The notes beneath the pieces are model-generated. The model did no database searches, was not told the DNA's origin, and worked only from the letters and a program-made list of their open reading frames with translations. This document shows, in pieces, positions 1 to 10,861 of a stretch of 64,000 bases of DNA. A program made the translations under genes and the position numbers. Within the stretch, counting starts at the first letter, position 1; every line of letters starts with the position of its first letter. Source of the DNA: Lolium rigidum (taxonomy: Eukaryota > Streptophyta > Magnoliopsida > Poales > Poaceae); assembly GCF_022539505.1 (NCBI RefSeq), contig NC_061513.1, positions 184,728,017-184,792,016 of the forward strand. The letters run 5' to 3'.

Positions 1-95
1 TTAACTATGTATTAGTTTGTGAAAACCATGTTCCAAACTATGTATTAGTTTTGAAAAATCATGTTCTCAATTATGTATTAGTTTGTTAATGTTCC
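1..95. repeat. Three imperfect tandem copies of a ~35-bp AT-rich unit
   Basis: The motif CTATGTATTAGTTT recurs three times about 35 bp apart, each followed by a run containing CATGTTC. The array reaches the window edge, so its full length is unknown. No coding potential is seen. Confidence 0.6.
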
Positions 96-496
96 TCCTC
101 TTTATTGAAATGGAAATGAAAACAAAAACAAAAAAAGTATTTTAATGTGAAAACAAGTTTAGGGTCCGTGGCTGGAGAGCGGTGTCTCCCAAACGCGGCA
201 CGAAGAAAACACTTCCCCCAAACGCTCTATCCGAAGCCGTTTGGGGACGCTTTGGGAGACGCAGCTGGAGATGCTCTTATGCCTAGCTAAGAGAAGATAA
301 CCTCGAAACATGCTTTCACGCGAGTCTTTATAAATAAATTGAATGGTGTTTTAATTCCAAGAAAGTAAAAAATAGGTAAAAAGTTAGAACTTTTATTTTT
401 TTATGAACCTTCAACTCTAAAATCCTCAAGAACCGATAGAAAGTGATGGGAGGGCCTCTTACCAGAAAATAAGGGATACTAACGGAAATTCAATTC
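96..496. other. Intergenic stretch, possible small MITE-like inverted pair
   Basis: No gene is seen. Around 180-270 the pieces GTGTCTCCCAAACGC and GCTTTGGGAGACGC face each other, as in a very small inverted-repeat element. No target duplication could be fixed, so it is not called as a mobile element. Confidence 0.3.
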
Positions 497-861
497 GGCA
501 CATGGGAGCATATGCTCCTGCCATCGAAAAAACATTTTGAAATATTCAAAAAAATCAAACAAAAAATTTCTCGCTTACGTATCAACATTTTAGGTGCGCA
601 CATCAAGTCTTGCGAAAAACCGACATTTTTTGTGACTTGTGTAAAAAAGAAAAATAAAACGTCTCGTACACAACCTTCTTTTACACAAAAATTTGTCTTT
701 TTTACGAATGGCACTCAAAATGTCGGTTTTCTGTGAAACCACTTTTTAAACATGTAGAATTTTAAGATGTATCCACTAAATCGTATGTTCAAAAATTTTA
801 ACATTTTAAAACTGCATTTAAAATGAAGTTCAAAAACCGGGAGCATATGCTCCCGGGTGCC
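497..861. mobile_element. Non-autonomous TIR DNA element (MITE-like, 365 bp)
   Basis: The left end (GGCACATGGGAGCATATGC) and the reverse complement of the right end (GGCACCCGGGAGCATATGC) match closely. The TIR contains the palindrome GGGAGCATATGCTCCC. The interior is AT-rich and non-coding: the overlapping short ORFs on both strands carry no recognisable domain. The target duplication is unclear, so the superfamily (Mutator-like is possible) is not assigned. Confidence 0.65.
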
Positions 862-1868
862 AAAACGCCACCCCCGGATACTAAGGAAAACTTTGGTTGA
901 TCCTTGCTGAAACTTTGTGTTATCCTTGAGATGTAAACTTTGAATCTATATCTTGCAGTAAATAAGGATGTGTCCATCGCTTCGATGCAGATGACGTGGG
1001 TTTGATCCCCTATGTGAAAAAAAAAAACACAAGGAAAACCAAACTTGCCATCGAAGACACATGACCGAGACCGAAAGAAACCAGAGCTCCATGACGACGA
1101 CCCCAAGAGGGCAACGACGCCACGCGTGGCCGTTATCGAGACCGAGACGGTCAAGGGTTTTCACCTGGATCAAATGCGGAGAAGCTAATCACAACAGCTC
1201 CCTCAAGAGGATTATGACACCCACAAGCATTGGTGTCGTTGTCTCCGGAGAGCGCTGAGCTTTCGCCCAAAAAAACCTTCACCCCACGTCCAGTATTTCG
1301 GACCGACCACTGACCTCGATCCAGGCCTCCAAAATGCGATCTAGGAGTTGTCTTTGCTGAAACGCCACTAACACGAGGATTCTCTGCCGTCTGCTCCTCA
1401 CCATCTACATGCTTCTCTTCCTGCCCACTGTCGTCTTGTCGTTGGGTTGTCCGACCCACACCACCGCCAGTCCCGGCAAGCCTCACCGTCGGTGCGCGCC
1501 ATGATCCTCTAGCCGATATATGTCGCCATGGTTCATCGTTGTTGTCCTCCAAGCACCACTTTGGAGGAGCTCGCGCCGGGTAGAGGAGTGGTTGCCGCCG
1601 TCGGTGGGAGTCGACGGGCTGCCCCGGCTTTACCCGTCGCCTCCCACCGATAGTGGTGACTTTGGAGAGGGTAGGAGGAGATTAGGCGAGGTGTGTTGGG
1701 GTTTCGCCCCTCAATCGCCCAGGGGGTGGGGCGAGGTGGACGGCCAGGGGCACAGAGCGGCTTTGTCGCTCCTTGTCGATCGACTTTCTCTCCGGTAGCA
1801 ACCTGGAAGATAACATTCTCTTTTTTACTTCTCTCATCCAACTAAGTAAATATTTAACTTGGCAATTA
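862..1868. other. No gene recognised; GC-rich decayed repeat
   Basis: The part from about 1040 to 1800 is GC-rich and has short open frames on both strands, none with a recognisable domain. Its composition resembles the GC-rich untranslated ends of Triticeae LINEs and the block at 14119-15000. That resemblance is an impression, not an alignment. Confidence 0.3.
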
Positions 1869-2103
1869 TTCCCTCCATTCTGTTTCAGTATATATTCTAC
1901 AAATCTTAAGACTAATTAGCAATTCATTTACTACTACTTTGATATGTCAACAACCAATTCAAACTACATTAAAATTAGTGATATCCAATAGAAAGAGTCG
2001 GACTGTTATTTTCCATATTATTATTAATTACAAAGATAACATGTAGACTAATATGGAATAAAAATTTTGTCTAAAATATAGAGTATAAGAGAACGGAGGG
2101 AGT
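1869..2103. mobile_element. Stowaway-like MITE
   Basis: The left end TTCCCTCCATTCTGTTTC and the right end GAACGGAGGGAGT form the typical CTCCCTCCGTTC terminal inverted repeat of Stowaway (Tc1/mariner) MITEs. The interior is AT-rich and about 235 bp in total, normal for the family. It has no coding capacity. Confidence 0.7.
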
Positions 2104-3544
2104 GCCACTGTACATGCCCGTAATCACTCGTGTATTAGATTTTTGATAAATTATTAATACAAAATCACAATTATCAATAAGTAGTTGTCAAAAAATCTAG
2201 AGAATCAGTTTCATGTCATTCAAAACATAGATGAATAAAGTAATTCATGTTTTTTTTCGAAAGGACTAAGTGGGTAACATGCGCGAGTGCTATCTTGGAA
2301 GATTTTAATATTCAGAGGACAAAGTCTCTGCTTCAGTTAGGCTCACCGGTCAGAGGGACATGCTTTACTAGCCATTCATGTTGGACGCACAGTCGATGCC
2401 GTGTTTTACGCGACGCAAAGCCGATGATGCCAGTGCTGCTGGAAAGCTAGCGTGGCTCATTTTAGGCCCAGCAATACAATCTACCACGCCGAATATTGTG
2501 CGTCGTCCTTGCCATGCGTTCTGTTAAGTCGATATGCAGGGTGGAAAAAACTTCCGGAGGCAGGTTTCTGTTGCGTCGTCATGAAGATCTTTTCCAATAT
2601 GCCTAGCACTCTTTCAGTGATCTCTTATTTATCAATCATATACGATTCAACTGGAGCTCTTGAGTTTTAGAAATCCTGCGAGTCAAAGGATCTTAAGGTG
2701 CAAAACAGAGACTATGTAGAGGAATTTTACATAGTCCATGTGCACATGTGCTCTAGAAATTTAAGGCACAAAATCAGGGCATGATATTTTTGGTGAGAGC
2801 TAGCGTAGATCAATCGACCTTTTCCCTCTGATCGATCCTGACTTTGACGTGCTTGGAGAGAACTTTAATTTTGATTCGCTGAACTCAGACATCCTGGCTA
2901 ACAGGCAGAGCAATGCAGATAAGAGATTTGTTCAGGGGAGCTAGCTGCACCAGTTAGACACTCGCAGATGGCAAATGCTTAGACGAGGTCATCCACCTGT
3001 CGAATTCCTAGTAGCACTCATCGGATTCCCATATTCATGCCGGGCTATATATGCACTCATAAAAGAGAGGGAAGAAACTCCATTTTTTTTAATTTAAGGT
3101 TCATCATAGGTGTGTGGGGCCATTCTTGCTTTGCACTTTTGCAGGGCATGGGATGCGGCTGATCGATTGTGCATGGAAAGCACAAAGTAAGGAAAGAATA
3201 AGAAAACAGTGTGTTCATTGGGTGATATCCAAAAAGAAGTTTAGCTTGTTTCTGTGCTCTTTTCGTATACTCATCGATGTTCCAATCCATTACTAATGAC
3301 TTGGTTCATCTATACTACCTCCATCCTAAAATGTAAGGCTTATATTATTTTTAAAAAGTCAAACTATGTCAAGTTTAACTAAGCTTTTATCAAAAATTAT
3401 TAACATAAAAACTATAATTAATATCATTAAATAGATATAAAATATATTTTTTGTATGGTATCTACAAAAAAAAAATTGTTGATAGTCCATAGATCTCTCG
3501 GTAGGTGAGCACAGAGAAGTATTAAAAAAATGTAATAGAACGTG
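2104..3544. other. Intergenic, no gene seen; one MITE end at about 3312
   Basis: Only short ORFs without recognisable domains are present. At about 3312-3470 the sequence ACTACCTCCATCCTAAAATG followed by an AT-rich tract looks like the left end of a Stowaway element whose right end is missing. Confidence 0.4.
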
Positions 3545-3843
3545 CTCTCTCCATCCTCAAATACTCAAATAAGTGCAGATAATAGCGGCAACATATATGA
3601 TATTAAATTGAAATATTATGAAACTAAATGAAACTGGTGATACTGGTTTAGTGTTATAAATGTACTTTGTTATAAACTTAGTCAAAAAAATATTAAATTT
3701 CACCTAGGATAAATTCTAGAAGTACACTTATTTATAGATATAGAGGGAGTATGTACTTTCCTATAAACTTTTGGTCGAAAGTTATTAAATCTATCTTAGA
3801 AAAAAATTCTAGAAGTACCCTTACTTGTAGACAGACGGAGTAT
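3545..3843. mobile_element. Stowaway-like MITE with a duplicated right half
   Basis: The left end CTCTCTCCATCCTCAAATAC pairs with a right end at 3741-3750 (TAGAGGGAGT). The right half (about 3662-3751) is then repeated imperfectly at about 3752-3843. Both copies begin GTACTTT and end in an AGAAGTAC...GGAGTAT pattern. It is non-coding. Confidence 0.6.
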
Positions 3844-4670
3844 ATATGCAGTGCATGTTGGTAAACTGGCAGTCTTAACGTTGTCACATAACGCATGAAC
3901 CCTGGGTTCCGAATTTTAAGATGTTTTGGACATTTCAGTGCGAACTATATATAGGCTGAAACCTGTGAAGAGACACAGTGAAATCTGTGAAGTACGTGTG
4001 ATTCCAAAAGAAAATAGGACACCCTATAATTCGAAACAAACTGATATCCGACAACTAACTAACAAAACATGGCTGTATTAAACCTGCATGACACTACAAA
4101 GAAGCAAAGCTATACTGCTCCTTCACATATGATTAGGAGAATAATCAACGGCGCATGATATTGCAAATAAATGCAAAGGGCTCGCGACATCGACCGAGGA
4201 TTGGAATGGATCGAGCGGGCAAGAGATGAGATGCCCCCAGCTTTACAGATTGGGAATGGGATGCCCCCCCATTTGCAAGATCGATCCACCACGTTGGTAA
4301 GGCTCCAACAGTGGGGTGAATGGACGCAGGGGACGACTGACTGGCGCCTGCGGTCGCATTGTTTATGCGTGCGTGCGTGTGCGCTCTCGTATACATGGAA
4401 TACTGACTAGGCTGTGGTGGGTCTGGTTTTGACCTCTCCCTAGCTTGATCCCTTCTTCTCTCCATTATTGCTGCGGCATAGTGTTCCTGGATGATCCGTG
4501 GATCACCATCATGGAGATGTAGACAACACGAGCCTTATATCTTGGTTTTGTGTTAGCAGCCACTACACGATCTAGGACGGAATTAGTGTTGCGTCGGTGG
4601 TGACTCATTACAACAGTCGCCTCGTTGTTTCCAACGACACGCGGACACCTTCACCGTCTAATGTAGCTTA
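3844..4670. other. Intergenic, no gene recognised
   Basis: Several 60-106 aa open frames overlap on both strands at 4110-4470. They shadow each other, have no known motif and lack splice support. No TIRs or LTR ends were found. Confidence 0.4.
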
Positions 4671-7386
4671 TCTATATCTATACCTAATAATAAAGGAGCT
4701 AACGTTTCCGTGGTTTCGTCCGTCAAAGTGCGCTTTGGTCCATCGCCAATGCGCCTTCGTACGTTGCACTGTCCTTTGATAGTTCGATTATGCGACCGTA
4801 TGATATGAGAGTTCCGAGTGAGCCCGCTAGCGTATTATTTTGGCCATTGTCCGTGTTTCATAAGGAAACCATCGCGATTTCTGTTTAACCTATCGATCCG
4901 TGGGTGGGTTTGCAATCGGATCTTTCTAAGCTCTGCATGTCACGCACGATTTCCAAGCGAACGTGCCTGGCATGGACTCAGATCGATCTCATATTTTTCT
5001 TTACAAATAGGAAACAAACCACTTGATCGATCAAATAAACTCGCCGACATTGTCGTTCTGCACGGAGGAAACGATTGACGATCAGGAGTGCGAGGATATG
5101 GCCGGCCTTGGCATGTACGATGCTTCCGGGGCGCTTGTTAGCGGACGTCCTTCCAGAGCAAAGCCGGTTGTTGTACCTGTACGCGCTCTTCGTGGAGCTG
5201 GCGGAGCTCGGCCACGCCGGCAGGATCTTCTAGCATATCTTGATTTCAGTGTCGCGACTGGCGAGTGATGTGAGGTTCCAGGCAGCCCAGCCAAAGGTAA
5301 ATCGATCGATCAATGATCGACCGATTTGTGCAACAGTTCGGCACTATGCAACACTGATTCGTCAAGTCGCCGCTGTTGTATATACCACGCGAGAAGGATA
5401 CATCGATGAGCAACTGCCGATCCCGTCGGCGCCATCGTCACCCCGCGACGACTCGGTTTCGGAGAAGGACAGCGTCGCCAGCCTTTCCTTTCTGCCACCT
5501 AGAGCACGCCGCTGCTGGTCGCCGGCACGGGCCAACGACACGGTGCTGGACGAATCGGGAAGCTGGGCGGAGTGTCCACGGCTCGGACCTAGAGCACGCC
5601 GCCGCTGGTCGCCGGCACGGGCCAACGACGCGGTGCTGGACGAATCGGGAAGCTGGGCGGAGTGTCCACGGCTTGGACCTAGAGCACGCCGCCGCTGGTC
5701 GCTGGCGTGGTGCCAGACGGATCGGGGGGCCGGCTGGCGCTGGCGCTGGAGTACACGGTGGCCGCCTGGCCGGGATAGCATGGAACACGGTGCTGGGTTT
5801 CCGTTCGGATGCGTCGTCCTCTTCATATCAACTCGCCGGATGATCTCCAACTGACCTCCTCAGCCTCTTCCTCTGCATCCTCTGGGAGTCTGGATGCTGA
5901 CGAGGACAACGTCCACGCCAATGGAGTTTTCCAGCGCTTCCTTGAAGTCATCCCCGAATATCCAATCACCGGTGCGCGTATGGCTGTGGTCAGCGACCCC
6001 TCGCTGCCTTTTTCGTCCTGCGCGGTGGCTCCGGCCTGTTACTGTCCCGCAAGATCGATAGTCCAGACATGACAAGGTAAGATTTATCAAGGTGACTGCT
6101 GCCTGCGCAGCTCAGCCATTGCTCCGCTTGTTGCGCTCTGTGAGAGCCGCCGACCGGATAGTGTATTCTTCAGGCGATGTCCATGGTGCGCAACTAGCCT
6201 ACTCTTCTGGCAGTGCTGGACAGCTCTTTACTCCGTAGAATTGCAGGTCTTGGAATACTGATCTGGGAGGAAGTAGGAAGGTGTGTTGGTCCGTATCTAT
6301 CATCATCGATCAACGAAAACACTGGCCTGATTGTACGAAAGAGAAATAATGTGCACAACTGCACACGAAGAGGTTTGAGCCACAATGTGAACCGGGTGTA
6401 TACATGTCAAGTAACTGAGATTCAGGTGACTCTGAAGTCTGAACCTTCACAGGACTACACGGGACCAGCAAGCGTAATGTACAACCTTGGATTAGGAGTA
6501 GCAACCAACCTTTCGCTGAGATGTGATCACTTGTTGTTTTCCTTGGAGTGTATCTATGGGTAAAATCAAGAGCTTAACCTATGGTTTCGGATAAATAATA
6601 ATTATGTTTATAAAATTATTATACTTCAATTTTGTTTGATGAATCTGTTCTTGTCACTTTATAAGCAAATAAACTGTGGCAATTGCTTCAGATTCTTAGA
6701 ATTATTTTTAGTTGGCCAATTGTGCACAGAATAACACTTCTCTGCATTGTAATCTCTCATCTGAAATCACTAACACTTAGCTTATGATATTGATTGTTAC
6801 CTGAACTCACAAAGTAGCTGATTGTACGGTAGTAGCACATAAGGTTTAGGTGTAACCATAGCAGGTGTTGCTCATCATGGTGACGGCTTAAGGATCTTCT
6901 CAAAACAAAAAAGTTGAATCTTCACAATTCCAGGTATGTATTGGATTTAGTGATCAATTGTGTTTTTACTTCGTACCTTTGACAGATGTAAGCTCTACAA
7001 GACAACTGTTTTGCTAGCCTCACAGGGTTAGATTTTCTTCTTAGTGTGTACAACTAGATTATTTTCTAAACTAAAAACTATGATATGGGTAATGCGAAAG
7101 GCTAAGTAGGATGAGAATTGAAAACCAAGCACATTGTTCGGTTCAAAACAATACCCGTACTGTCTTCCGCTTATAATCTTCACTAAAAAGAATGGGATAC
7201 ATCAGTTAGTGTAGACAGACTGTTGTTCATATTTCTACTCGGTAAAACCAGCTGATAGGTAGATGTGTCCATGTCAAAGATCCTTTTTCTAATGAATAAG
7301 AAAAATGCAGCAGTGAAATTCTTTTGTAAACTAAAAATAATAAGTACAATTCAAAACCCGTCGCAACGCACGGGCACATTTCCTAG
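4671..7386 (+). mobile_element. Non-autonomous Helitron with captured coding-like sequence
   Basis: The 3' end has the Helitron signature: a hairpin at 7357-7374 (CCCGT / ACGGG stem, 8-nt loop), 8 nt later CTAG (7383-7386), then a host T. The 5' end starts TCTATATCTATACC (or at 4677, TCTATACC) after a host A, followed by AATAATAAAGGAGC, a start I associate with grass Helitrons. No Rep/helicase is present, so it must be non-autonomous. GC-rich open sequence at 5090-6070 looks like captured exons of unknown origin. The 3' third is AT-rich. Confidence 0.7.
5498..5709. repeat. 90-bp tandem repeat (2.3 copies) inside the Helitron
   Basis: Units start at 5498, 5588 and 5678, exactly 90 bp apart, each beginning CCTAGAGCACGCCGC. 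The first two are nearly identical; the third stops after about 32 bp. Because 90 is a multiple of three, several frames on both strands stay open through the array and yield 30-residue repeats. No frame is recognised as a known protein. Confidence 0.9.
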
Positions 7387-7781
7387 TAAAAGGAAATTTC
7401 AGAATATAGATACATTTTAAACACTAGTATTAGGAGGAGTCCAGCATTAAATCAATGAAGCCATCAACCGGTCATGGAATACACAAGGCCACCCTACAAA
7501 AACCCACACACGACACACCACACCAAAACACAACACAACACAACACAACACAACACAACGGCCGAACGATACAAGGGCACGCCCTAAAAGGCTTACAACT
7601 CAACACTACTAGCAAGCACCTAAGGGACTTGCAAAGCAAAGACTACAACGCTCCGGCACCGAGGACAAGCACTGAAGGCGCGACGAGGAACTGTCAAAGA
7701 GCGTGATGGAGATTATGAGGGAGGAAGACACCCTAAACTTCAAGCACCAAAACACCTTTCGGTTCCCACGCCGGAGAGGGC
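7387..7781. other. Left half of an older repeat split by the 7782-14113 element
   Basis: No gene is recognised. A pentanucleotide ACAAC microsatellite of about six units lies at 7530-7559. The last five bases (7777-7781, AGGGC) are one copy of the target duplication whose partner is 14114-14118. This stretch and 14119 onward were therefore contiguous before the insertion. Confidence 0.6.
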
Positions 7782-8532
7782 TGATACGTCACCAACGTAT
7801 CTATAATTTCTTATGTTCCATGCTAGTTTTATGACAATACCTACATGTTTTATTCACACTTTATAATGTTTTTATGCATTTTCTGGGACTAACCTATTAA
7901 CAAGATGCCACAGTGCCAGTCCTGTTTTCTGCTGTTTTTTGGTTCCAGGAAAGCTGTTCGGGCAATATTCTCGGAATTCAACGAAACAAAAGCCAAACCT
8001 CCTATTTTTCCGAGGGACACACGGAGCCAGAAGGGCAAGCCCGGGGGAGGCCCACGGCCTCCTCCCCATGCAGCCGCGCGGCCGGGCCCACAGGCGCGCC
8101 GGCGTGTGGGGAGCCCACCTCGGGACTCCACCGACATCGCCCCTTTGCCTATTTGTTCCCCCACGACGCGAAAACCCGAGAGATATCTATCATACTCCAG
8201 AAAGACTCCCGGAGCGCCGCCGCCATCGCGAAACCTAGTTTCGGGGGTCAGAAGTTCCTGTTTCGGCACCCTGCCGGGACGGGGATCGACCCCCGGAGCC
8301 TTCTCCATCGACGCCACCGCCTCCATCATGCTCCGTGAGTAGTTCCCCCATGGACTACGGGTTCTAGAAGTAGCTAGTTGGTACTCTCTCTCTCTCATGT
8401 AATTCAATACAATGATCTCATGAGTTGCCTTACATGATTGAGATCCATCTGATGTAATTGGTGTTGTGTTTGTCGGGATCCGATGAATTGTTACATTATG
8501 ATCAGTCTTTCTATAAAGTTTGTGAAGTTATT
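7782..8532 (+). repeat. 5' LTR, first half only
   Basis: It matches 12578-13325 closely, then stops after GTTTGTGAAGTTATT where an LTR end in the opposite orientation begins. The ORFs of up to 172 aa here are LTR shadows on both strands, not genes. Confidence 0.85.
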
Positions 8533-8902
8533 TGATAACCCACAAGTATAGGGGATCGCAACAGTCTTCGAGGGAAGTAAAACCCAAATTTATTGATTCG
8601 ACACAAGGGGAGGTAAAGAATACTTATAAGCCTTAACAACTGAGTTGTCAATTCAGCCGCACTCTGGAAAAGCACTAGTAACAAGGGTGATGTGAAAGCA
8701 GCGATAATATGAGAGCAATAGTAAGCCTTAACAAGCTGAGTTGTCAATTCAGCTGCACCTGGAAAAGCACTAGTAACGGGGGTGATGTGAAAGCAGCAGT
8801 AATATGAGAGCAATAATGCTTGTTAACACAACGACGGTACTTGTTAACACGCGAGGCAATGGCACCGAAGAAAATAGTTGATACCTACTTCCAATGACAT
8901 GT
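8533..8902 (-). repeat. Inverted LTR tail with a 95-bp internal duplication, running into a gap
   Basis: It starts TGATAACCCACAAGTATAGG, the reverse complement of the end of the 12578-14113 LTR, and follows that LTR backwards. A segment beginning TAAGCCTTAACAA occurs at 8627 and again at 8722 (period 95 bp); the 3' LTR has one copy. The piece is cut by the N gap. Confidence 0.8.
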
Positions 8903-9002
8903 NNNNNNNNNNNNNNNNNNNNNNNNNNNNNNNNNNNNNNNNNNNNNNNNNNNNNNNNNNNNNNNNNNNNNNNNNNNNNNNNNNNNNNNNNNNNNNNNNN
9001 NN
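8903..9002. other. Assembly gap, 100 N
   Basis: Exactly 100 N, so the true length is unknown. It lies between the inverted LTR tail and a GC-rich repeat. Confidence 1.
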
Positions 9003-9488
9003 AAGCCTCAGCCTTGGCCGCACCCCTTAGAGGGCCGGCGCCCAACCCCCTCTCTCCCCAAACCCTAGCGGTTTCTCTCCTCCACCACATCCCGCACGCT
9101 TAAGCGAAGCTCCGCCGGATTTCTCCACCACCACCGACACCACGCCGTCGTGCTGTCGGATTCAAGAGGAGCTACTACTTACGCTGCCCGCTGGAACGGG
9201 GAGGTGGACGTCGTCTTCATCAACAACCGAACATGTGACCGAGTACGGAGGTGCTGCCCGTTCGTGGCGCCGGAACCGATCGTGATCAAGATCTTCTACG
9301 CGCTTTTGCAAGCGGCAAGTGAACGTCTACCGCAGCAACAAGAGCCTTATCTTGTAGGCTTTGGAATCTCTTCAAGGGTGAGACTCGATACCCCCTCGTT
9401 GCTACCGTCTTCTAGATTGCATCTTGGCTTGGATTGCGTGTTCGCGGTAGGAAATTTTTTGTTTTCTATGCAACGTTATCCCACAAAC
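9003..9488 (-). repeat. GC-rich repeat fragment, family not named
   Basis: On the minus strand it begins GGGATAACGTTGCATAGAAA, a sequence I associate with a common interspersed wheat repeat. It has no recognisable coding domain. Its edge lies about 10 bp upstream of a TATA-like motif of the next gene. Confidence 0.4.
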
Positions 9489-9497
9489 CACCCCTCG

Positions 9498-9506
9498 CCT
9501 TTATAG
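9498..9506 (+). promoter_or_regulatory. TATA-like motif upstream of the zf-XS-like gene
   Basis: CTTTATAGA lies about 130 bp upstream of the ATG at 9634 and is followed by a pyrimidine-rich leader (CTCTC repeats), typical of a plant 5' UTR. Inferred from position only. Confidence 0.4.
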
Positions 9507-9633
9507 ACGCCTCCTCCCACTATCTCTGTCACTCTCACTCGCCCACGCAACGACGCCTCTCTCACGTCCCATCATCTTCTCCAAAGCTCCCAAGCAAAAA
9601 AACCTCTCCCTCTCCCTCTCCTCTGCCGGCGAG

Positions 9634-10861
9634 ATGGACAAGGAGAATGCCAATCCCATCGTCGACGGCGCCGTCGGCTCCAAGCGCGACGCCTCCCTCT
9701 TCGACGCCGTCCCCTCAACGGACGTCGCCGCCGCCGCCGCCGGTGCATTGGAGGCTGCTGCCGCCGGTGGCGGTCAGATCCCGCCGGGATTTGACCCCTA
9801 TGAGCCGGTTCCGTACGTCCCGCCCCCGAACCCCTACGACACCTTCATGGAGGACCCATGGAACGAGGTAACTACGGTTTGCTTCCTTTTTTGTTCCCCA
9901 TTCCGTTTTGAACCCTATTTTTGCTGGTGTAGATGGATCTTAGATGGATGAGTATTGGGCTAATATTTGCGCCGATTTTATTCCATTTTGTTTTGATCAC
10001 TTCTTGATTTCCTTTAAGATTTGGGGTTCGGCCGTTCGGTTAATTTATGCAAGTAATAATTGGATCTCAATCAGTAAATTTATGCAAGTAATCATGGGAT
10101 CTCAATCAGTTATTTTATGCACTAATCAAAGATATCAACCGTTTAATTTTGCAAATAATCTGCAATGTGTTCAAGTTCAGATCTGGAATCTGTTTCTTTG
10201 CCTATGATGAATCGTTGGGCACAAATTTTTACAGGGAGGGTTCAGCGAACCATTGCTATGTACAAATCTGTTGTGCATGAGCTTTGGTTCGCTAACACCT
10301 TCCCCGTAGATATATAATCATGCCCACTCTAACTGAGGCTGACTCTGTTTTTCCTAACTTTGTTATCATGCACGTTCGTCATCGTTGCAACTCATTCACT
10401 CATAGTTTCTGTTTGATATGGATCAGATGTCTGGCAGCGACGACGACGAGGAGGACGTCAAGACTCGCCAGGTGATGCGGAGGCTGCAGGTCGGCCAGTA
10501 CATCTCCTACTTCGCCAAGGGTGTCTACAGGTGCCCCTTCTACACCAGGAGACTCGGCGCCACGGACTTCAACTGCCTCGTCACGCATGCCGAGAACATC
10601 AGCAACACCTTCCCCAAGGTCGGCACGACGGTGAACGTCTACTCCTTCCGAGCCAAGCACAGGGCGCTCGGCATGCACCTCCGCAAAGCATGCAGCGGGT
10701 GGAGATCTCCGCCGGGCGCATGCCTCCGCTCAAGCCCAAGGCTCCCAAGGGGAGCAAGCAAGCAACAAGTGGAGGGAGAGCCAGATGGGGTAGGCGGAGT
10801 CCTAGACGTGTGCCGCCGCTGCCTCCCATTTTGTTGTTGGGATCCCTTTGTTGTTAGCTAG
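9634..10861 (+). CDS. Small zf-XS-like zinc-finger protein, two exons, probably damaged
   Basis: Exon 1 is 9634-9867 (78 codons; Ala/Pro-rich, starting MDKENANPIV) and ends GAG|GTAACT. The 559-bp intron ends GATCAG. Exon 2 starts at 10427 with an acidic stretch (MSGSDDDEED) and continues in phase, giving about 222 aa to the stop at 10859-10861. Residues after VGQYISYFAKGVYRCPFY form a pattern like the zf-XS finger of SGS3/XS-domain plant proteins (CP..., then HAENI and FRAKHRALGMHL). The usual second Cys is Tyr (CPFY). After ALGMHLRK the frame looks shifted: the next frame gives MQRVEISAGRMPPLKPKAPK, a more protein-like tail, while the current frame becomes low-complexity. It has its own leader and intron but lies between the LTRs of a retrotransposon. 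Function unknown; nucleic-acid binding is inferred from the finger alone. Confidence 0.6.

Noticed and set aside
490..736. Paired 74-aa frames on opposite strands
   Set aside because: AT-rich interior of a TIR element, no domain.
5240..5854. 204-aa frame (and opposite-strand 162-aa frame)
   Set aside because: Openness is produced by the 90-bp repeat and high GC on both strands; no protein family recognised.
7872..8407. Overlapping 100-172 aa frames on both strands
   Set aside because: They lie in LTR sequence and recur at 12668-13161 in the other LTR with frame differences.
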